A stretch of DNA of 19,966 nt from Sphingobacteriales bacterium (GTDB taxonomy: Bacteria > Bacteroidota > Bacteroidia > Chitinophagales > UBA2359). The stretch is from positions 1-19,966 of the forward strand of contig JADKCK010000068.1 of assembly GCA_016718845.1 (NCBI GenBank). Reading direction: 5' to 3'. The notes beneath the pieces are model-generated. The model did not search any database and was not told the DNA's origin. It saw only the letters and a program-made list of their open reading frames with translations. This document shows, piece after piece, positions 14,977 through 19,966 of this stretch. The stretch's first letter is position 1, and each line of letters begins with the position of its first letter. Made by a program: the position numbers and the translations under genes.

Positions 14977-17900
14977 CTAATTTTTAATAAAACCAATTGG
15001 TAAGCATTTAGCAGGAGGACAACCCGGTTCTTGAACAGTTACGCTACAATTAGCCGTACAACCATTTAGGTCGGTTACGGTTACGGTGTAAGTGCCTGCG
15101 GTTAAGCCCGTAATACTTGCAGTAGTTGCACCATTGCTCCACAAATAGGTGTAGGGAGCTGTGCCACCTGTTACCGATGTGCTAGCTGTTCCGTCTGCAC
15201 CGCCGCTTGTTGTTACGTCGGTTTTGGTACAGGTTGCATCTAACAAAGTTGGTTCGGTAACGGTGTAACTCGTTACGGCTGTACAAGTTGGGGTTTCGGT
15301 GACAGTTACGGTATAAGTACCTGCAGTTAGGTTACTGATGCTTTGTGTTGTTTCGTTGTTGCTCCATAAGTAGGTAACTGGTGCAAGGTTGCCGCTTGCT
15401 GTTACGCCAACAGCACCATTGTTGCCACCGTTGCAACTTACGTTGGTTTCGTTGCCTGTGGTGGTGGCTGATAGGTTACAACCTGGCTCTTGTACGGTTA
15501 CGCTACAATTAGCGGTACAACCATTTGCATCTGTTGCGGTTACGCTATAAGTACCTGCTGTTAAGCCTGTAATACTTGCAGTTGTAGCACCATTGCTCCA
15601 CAAATAGGTGTAGGGAGCAGTGCCACCTGTTACCGATGTGCTAGCTGTTCCGTCTGCACCGCCACTTGTTGTTACGTCGGTTTTAGTACAGGTTGCATCT
15701 AACAAAGTTGGTTCGGTTACTTGGTAGCTTGTTACGGCTGTACAAGCTGGGGTTTCGGTAACGGTAACGGTATAAGTACCTGCCGTTAGGTTGCTGATAC
15801 TTTGTGTTGTTTCGTTGTTGCTCCACAAATAGGTTACGGGTACTAGATTACCGCTTGCTGTTACGCCAACAGCACCATTGTTACCACCGTTGCAACTTAC
15901 GTTGGTTTCGTTGCCTGTGGTGGTGGCTGATAGGTTACAACCTGGCTCTTGGATAGTTACGCTACAATTAGCCGTACAACCATTTGCATCTGTTGCGGTT
16001 ACGGTGTAAGTGCCTGCGGTTAAGCCCGTAATACTTGCAGTAGTTGCACCATTGCTCCACAAATAGGTGTAGGGAGCTGTGCCACCTGTTACCGATGTGC
16101 TAGCTGTTCCGTCTGCACCGCCGCTTGTTGTTACGTCGGTTTTAGTACAGGTTGCATCTAACAAAGTTGGTTCGGTTACTTGGTAGCTTGTTACGGCTGT
16201 ACAAGCTGGGGTTTCGGTAACGGTAACGGTATAAGTACCTGCCGTTAGGTTGCTGATACTTTGTGTTGTTTCGTTGTTGCTCCACAAATAGGTTACGGGT
16301 ACTAGATTACCGCTTGCTGTTACGCCAACAGCACCATTGTTACCGCCGTTGCAACTTACGTTGGTTTCGTTGCCTACGGTGGTGGCTGATAGGTTACAAC
16401 CTGGCTCTTGGATAGTTACGCTACAATTAGCGGTACAACCATTTGCATCTGTTATAGTTACGCTGTAAGTATCTGCTGTTAAGCCTGAAATACTTTCGGT
16501 TGTTTCGCCATTGCTCCACAAATAGGTGTAGGGTGCAGTACCACCTGTTACCGATGTGCTAGCTGTTCCGTCTGCACCGCCGCTTGTTGTTACGTCGGTT
16601 TTAGTACAGGTTGCATCTAACAAAGTTGGTTCGGTTACTTGGTAGCTTGTTACGGCTGTACAAGCTGGGGTTTCGGTAACGGTAACGGTATAAGTACCTG
16701 CGGTTAGGTTGCTGATACTTTGTGTTGTTTCGTTGTTGCTCCACAAATAGGTTACTGCACCAAGGTTACCGCTTGCTGTTACGCCAACAGCACCATTGTT
16801 ACCACCGTTGCAACTTACGTTGGTTTCGTTGCCTGTGGTGGTGGCTGATAGGTTACAACCTGGCTCTTGAATGCTTACGCTACAATTAGCGGTACAACCA
16901 TTTGCATCTGTTGTGGTTACTGTATAAGTACCTGCTGTTAAGCCCGATATGCTTTGGGTAGTTTCGCCATTGCTCCACAAATAGGTGTAGGGAGCTGTGC
17001 CACCTGTTACCGATGTGCTAGCTGTTCCGTCTGCACCGCCACTTGTTGTTACGTCGGTTTTAGTACAGGTTGCATCTAACAAAGTTGGTTCGGTTACTTG
17101 GTAGCTTGTTACGGCTGTACAAGTGGGGGTTTCGGTAACGGTAACGGTATAAGTACCTGCGGTTAGGTTACTGATACTTTGCGTGGTTGCACCATTGCTC
17201 CACAAATAGGTTACGGGTACTAGATTACCGCTTGCTGTTACGCCAACAGCACCATTGTTACCACCGTTGCAACTTACGTTGGTTTCGTTGCCTGTGGTGG
17301 TGGCTGATAGGTTACAACCTGGCTCTTGGATAGTTACGCTACAATTAGCCGTACAACCATTTGCATCTGTTGCGGTTACGGTGTAAGTGCCTGCGGTTAA
17401 GCCCGTAATACTTGCAGTAGTTGCACCATTGCTCCACAAATAGGTGTAGGGAGCTGTGCCACCTGTTACCGATGTGCTAGCTGTTCCGTCTGCACCGCCA
17501 CTTGTTGTTACGTCGGTTTTAGTACAGGTTGCATCTAACAAAGTTGGTTCGGTTACTTGGTAGCTTGTTACGGCTGTGCAAGTTGGGGTTTCGGTTACGG
17601 TAACGGTGTAAGTACCTGCTGTTAAGCCCGAGATACTCGCGGTAGTTTCGCCGTTGCTCCACAAATAGGTTACAGGTACTAAATTGCCGCTTGCTGTTAC
17701 GCCAACAGCACCATTGTTACCACCGTTGCAACTTACGTTGGTTTCGTTGCCTACGGTGGTGGCTGATAGGTTACAACCTGGCTCTTGGATAGTTACGCTA
17801 CAATTAGCGGTACAACCATTTGCATCTGTTGTGGTTACGGCGTAAGAACCTGCTGTTAAGCCTTGATATGCTTGGGTAGTTTCGCCATTGCTCCACAAAT

Positions 17901-19966
17901 AGGTGTAGGGGCTGTGCCACCTGTTACCGATGTGCTTAGCTGTTCTGTCTGCACCGCCACTTGTTGTTACGTCGGTTTTAGTACAGGTTGCATCTAACAA
18001 AGTTGGTTCGGTTACTTGGTAGCTTGTTACGGCTGTGCAAGTTGGTGTTTCGGTAACGGTAACTGTGTAAGTACCTGCTGTTAAGCCAGTAATACTTGCG
18101 GTAGTTTCGTTGTTGCTCCACAAATAGGTTACTGCACCAAGGTTACCGCTTGCTGTTACGCCAACAGCACCATTGTTACCACCGTTGCAACTTACGTTGG
18201 TTTCGTTGCCTGTGGTGGTGGCTGATAGGTTACAACCTGGCTCTTGGATAGTTACGCTACAATTAGCCGTACAACCATTTGCATCTGTTGCGGTTACGGT
18301 GTAAGTGCCTGCGGTTAAGCCCGTAATACTTGCAGTAGTTGCACCATTGCTCCACAAATAGGTGTAGGGAGATGTGCCGCCTGTTACCGATGTGCTAGCT
18401 GTTCCGTCTGCACCGCCACTTGTTGTTACGTCGGTTTTAGTACAGGTTGCATCTAACAAAGTTGGTTCGGTTACTTGGTAGCTTGTTACGGCTGTGCAAG
18501 TTGGTGTTTCGGTAACGGTAACTGTGTAAGTACCTGCTGTTAAGCCAGTAATACTTGCGGTAGTTTCGCCGTTGCTCCATAAATAGGTTACAGGTACTAA
18601 ATTACCGCTTGCTGTTACGCCAACAGCACCATTGTTGCCACCGTTGCAACTTACGTTGGTTTCGTTGCCTACGGTGGTGGCTGATAGGTTACAACCTGGC
18701 TCTTGGATAGTTACGCTACAATTAGCGGTACAACCATTTGCATCTGTTGCGGTTACGCCGTAAGTACCTGCTGTTAAGCCTGTAATACTTGCAGTTGTAG
18801 CACCATTGCTCCACAAATAGGTGTAGGGAGCTGTGCCACCTGTTACCGATGTGCTAGCTGTTCCGTCTGCACCGCCACTTGTTGTTACGTCGGTTTTAGT
18901 ACAGGTTGCATCTAACAAAGTTGGTTCGGTAACGGTGTAACTCGTTATGGCAGTGCAAGTTGGTGTTTCGGTAACGGTAACGGTATAAGTACCTGCCGTT
19001 AGGTTGCTGATGCTTTGTGTTGTTTCGTTGTTGCTCCACAAATAGGTTACGGGTACTAGATTACCGCTTGCTGTTACGCCAACAGCACCATTGTTGCCGC
19101 CGTTGCAACTTACGTTGGTTTCGTTGCCTGTGGTGGTGGCTGATAGGTTACAACCTGGCTCTTGGATAGTTACGCTACAATTAGCCGTACAACCATTTGC
19201 ATCTGTTGCGGTTACACTATAAGTACCTGCTGTTAAACCTGTAACACTTGCAGTTGTAGCCCCGTTGCTCCACAAATAGGTGTATGGAGCTGTGCCACCT
19301 GTTGCCGATGTACTTGCTGTTCCGTCTGCTCCGCCGCTTGTTGTTACGTCGGTTTTGCTACAGACTGCATCTAACAAAGTAGGTTCGGTAACGGTATAAG
19401 ATGCTACGGCAGTACAAGTTGGTGTTTCGGTGACAGTTACGGTATAAGTACCTGCTACTAAACCGGTAATGCTTGCGGTAGTTTCGCCATTGCTCCATAA
19501 ATAGGTAACGGGTACTAGGTTTCCGGTGGCTGTTGCGGTGGCTGTGCCATTTGTGCCTGCATTACATAGTACGTTGGTGCCTGTTGCGGTGGCAGATAGG
19601 TTACAAGCACAACTCGCTGGTGCATCGTAGGTATCTGTTGAGACACAAGTAGGGTCTGCACTAAAAGTAGCTGTAACGGTATGGCTTGCCCCATCTGCTG
19701 CCAATCCACTAATTGTATAGGCTATTGGACTTACAAATGGTGCGTTAAAAACTTGCGAAGCCCCATCTATGGTAACGGATAAGGTTCCTGTACTTGGCGG
19801 ATTAGCAAATACTATATGCCCATTCACGTCATACGTATTTGATACGGAATTACACGAACTAGCCATTGCTGTTAGACAATTCATTATTACTAAATCTTGT
19901 CCGGTTGAGTTGTGTAAGTTATAGATATCAATAATGGGGTTAGTAATTGATTGAGCAGATGCCAAC
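14977..19966 (-). CDS. Giant SprB-repeat surface protein, C-terminal 1,662 residues (5' end outside window)
   Basis: An open frame enters from the right edge and ends at 14977. The first visible codons read LASAQS, which could be the end of a signal peptide or an internal segment; the apparent TTG start at 19965 is only the window edge. Residues ~1-115 form a beta-rich domain with several cysteines. From ~116 to the end there are ten near-identical units of about 153 residues, each holding two SprB-type half-repeats: CNLSATTTGNE...VTYLWSNNETTQSI..LTAGTYTVTVTETPTC and LLDATCTKTDVTT...YTYLWSNGATTASITGL...DANGCTANCSVTIQEPG. SprB repeats (Pfam SprB, found in the Flavobacterium gliding adhesin) make surface adhesins exported by T9SS. 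The C terminus is short, EPGCPPAKCLPIGFIKN, and lacks the usual T9SS 'SPNP' domain. Cysteines and Thr/Ser/Asn dominate. One unit near 17860-17940 carries compensating indels. Confidence 0.93.
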   Translation of the reverse strand, partial: LASAQSITNPIIDIYNLHNSTGQDLVIMNCLTAMASSCNSVSNTYDVNGHIVFANPPSTGTLSVTIDGASQVFNAPFVSPIAYTISGLAADGASHTVTATFSADPTCVSTDTYDAPASCACNLSATATGTNVLCNAGTNGTATATATGNLVPVTYLWSNGETTASITGLVAGTYTVTVTETPTCTAVASYTVTEPTLLDAVCSKTDVTTSGGADGTASTSATGGTAPYTYLWSNGATTASVTGLTAGTYSVTATDANGCTANCSVTIQEPGCNLSATTTGNETNVSCNGGNNGAVGVTASGNLVPVTYLWSNNETTQSISNLTAGTYTVTVTETPTCTAITSYTVTEPTLLDATCTKTDVTTSGGADGTASTSVTGGTAPYTYLWSNGATTASITGLTAGTYGVTATDANGCTANCSVTIQEPGCNLSATTVGNETNVSCNGGNNGAVGVTASGNLVPVTYLWSNGETTASITGLTAGTYTVTVTETPTCTAVTSYQVTEPTLLDATCTKTDVTTSGGADGTASTSVTGGTSPYTYLWSNGATTASITGLTAGTYTVTATDANGCTANCSVTIQEPGCNLSATTTGNETNVSCNGGNNGAVGVTASGNLGAVTYLWSNNETTASITGLTAGTYTVTVTETPTCTAVTSYQVTEPTLLDATCTKTDVTTSGGADRTAKHIGNRWHSPYTYLWSNGETTQAYQGLTAGSYAVTTTDANGCTANCSVTIQEPGCNLSATTVGNETNVSCNGGNNGAVGVTASGNLVPVTYLWSNGETTASISGLTAGTYTVTVTETPTCTAVTSYQVTEPTLLDATCTKTDVTTSGGADGTASTSVTGGTAPYTYLWSNGATTASITGLTAGTYTVTATDANGCTANCSVTIQEPGCNLSATTTGNETNVSCNGGNNGAVGVTASGNLVPVTYLWSNGATTQSISNLTAGTYTVTVTETPTCTAVTSYQVTEPTLLDATCTKTDVTTSGGADGTASTSVTGGTAPYTYLWSNGETTQSISGLTAGTYTVTTTDANGCTANCSVSIQEPGCNLSATTTGNETNVSCNGGNNGAVGVTASGNLGAVTYLWSNNETTQSISNLTAGTYTVTVTETPACTAVTSYQVTEPTLLDATCTKTDVTTSGGADGTASTSVTGGTAPYTYLWSNGETTESISGLTADTYSVTITDANGCTANCSVTIQEPGCNLSATTVGNETNVSCNGGNNGAVGVTASGNLVPVTYLWSNNETTQSISNLTAGTYTVTVTETPACTAVTSYQVTEPTLLDATCTKTDVTTSGGADGTASTSVTGGTAPYTYLWSNGATTASITGLTAGTYTVTATDANGCTANCSVTIQEPGCNLSATTTGNETNVSCNGGNNGAVGVTASGNLVPVTYLWSNNETTQSISNLTAGTYTVTVTETPACTAVTSYQVTEPTLLDATCTKTDVTTSGGADGTASTSVTGGTAPYTYLWSNGATTASITGLTAGTYSVTATDANGCTANCSVTVQEPGCNLSATTTGNETNVSCNGGNNGAVGVTASGNLAPVTYLWSNNETTQSISNLTAGTYTVTVTETPTCTAVTSYTVTEPTLLDATCTKTDVTTSGGADGTASTSVTGGTAPYTYLWSNGATTASITGLTAGTYTVTVTDLNGCTANCSVTVQEPGCPPAKCLPIGFIKN
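15019..19602 (-). repeat. Ten tandem 459-bp coding units (one of 453 bp)
   Basis: The anchor ACAACC recurs at 15019, 15478, 15937, 16396, 16855, 17314, 17773, 18232, 18691 and 19150, always 459 bp apart; the next anchor (ACAAGC) is at 19603, 453 bp on. Units are mostly above 90% identical by eye in the middle of the array. The outermost unit near the N terminus is the most diverged. The homogeneity points to recent duplication or gene conversion. Arrays this even are also prone to collapse or expansion in assemblies. Confidence 0.95.

Noticed and set aside
15019..19602. CRISPR-like or non-coding satellite array
   Set aside because: The regular 459-bp repeats are fully coding in one frame and match SprB repeats; there are no short repeats with unique spacers.

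Overview
The window looks like chromosomal DNA from a member of the Bacteroidota, probably in the Saprospiria/Chitinophagia-like part of the phylum. Supporting evidence: two secreted hydrolases carry C-terminal 'SPNP' sorting domains of the type IX secretion system (T9SS); a giant SprB-repeat protein is present; promoter-like TTTG-N20-TANNTTTG motifs occur and Shine-Dalgarno sites are weak; intergenic DNA is AT-rich with long perfect-stem terminators. The exact genus cannot be read from the sequence.

Layout. 1-2752: three leftward genes (start of a secreted protein cut by the window edge, a lipoprotein with FG-GAP-like Asp/Asn motifs, a conserved-looking protein of unknown function). 3057-5154: groES-groEL, rightward, closed by a perfect 18-bp-stem terminator. 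5286-5388: first copy of a structured ~103-bp intergenic repeat. 5464-7572: leftward McrB-like AAA+ gene with an EVE/PUA-like domain and no mcrC beside it. 7754-7825: tRNA-Arg(CCT), leftward, with its own terminator. 7889-9099: leftward secreted esterase with a T9SS tail, split by an apparent one-base deletion. 9192-9295: second copy of the structured repeat. 9683-10837: rightward secreted PHB-depolymerase-like esterase with a T9SS tail. 10889-11039: an extraordinary purine tract (G31, A24, G11). 11172-13808: a large AAA+ protein with two CbxX/CfxQ-type ATPase modules and two related N-terminal beta-rich modules. 13809-14976: accessory debris containing a broken GxxExxY cassette bounded by 26-bp inverted repeats, three copies of a 25-bp motif, and the 3' remnant of a second SprB-repeat gene. 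14977 to the right edge: a leftward giant SprB-repeat protein made of ten 459-bp (once 453-bp) units in tandem, open at its 5' end.

The genes do not form one pathway. Common themes are secretion and surface display through T9SS (esterases, SprB-like protein) and AAA+ machines of possible defence or regulatory role (McrB-like, double CbxX). The most interesting parts are the 13.9-15.0 kb debris (GxxExxY element, shared C-terminal tail of SprB paralogues), the two-copy structured repeat, the lone McrB, and the double-double AAA+ protein. The purine tract, the esterase frameshift and the compensated indels inside one SprB unit may be sequencing or assembly faults and should be checked against reads before biological interpretation.
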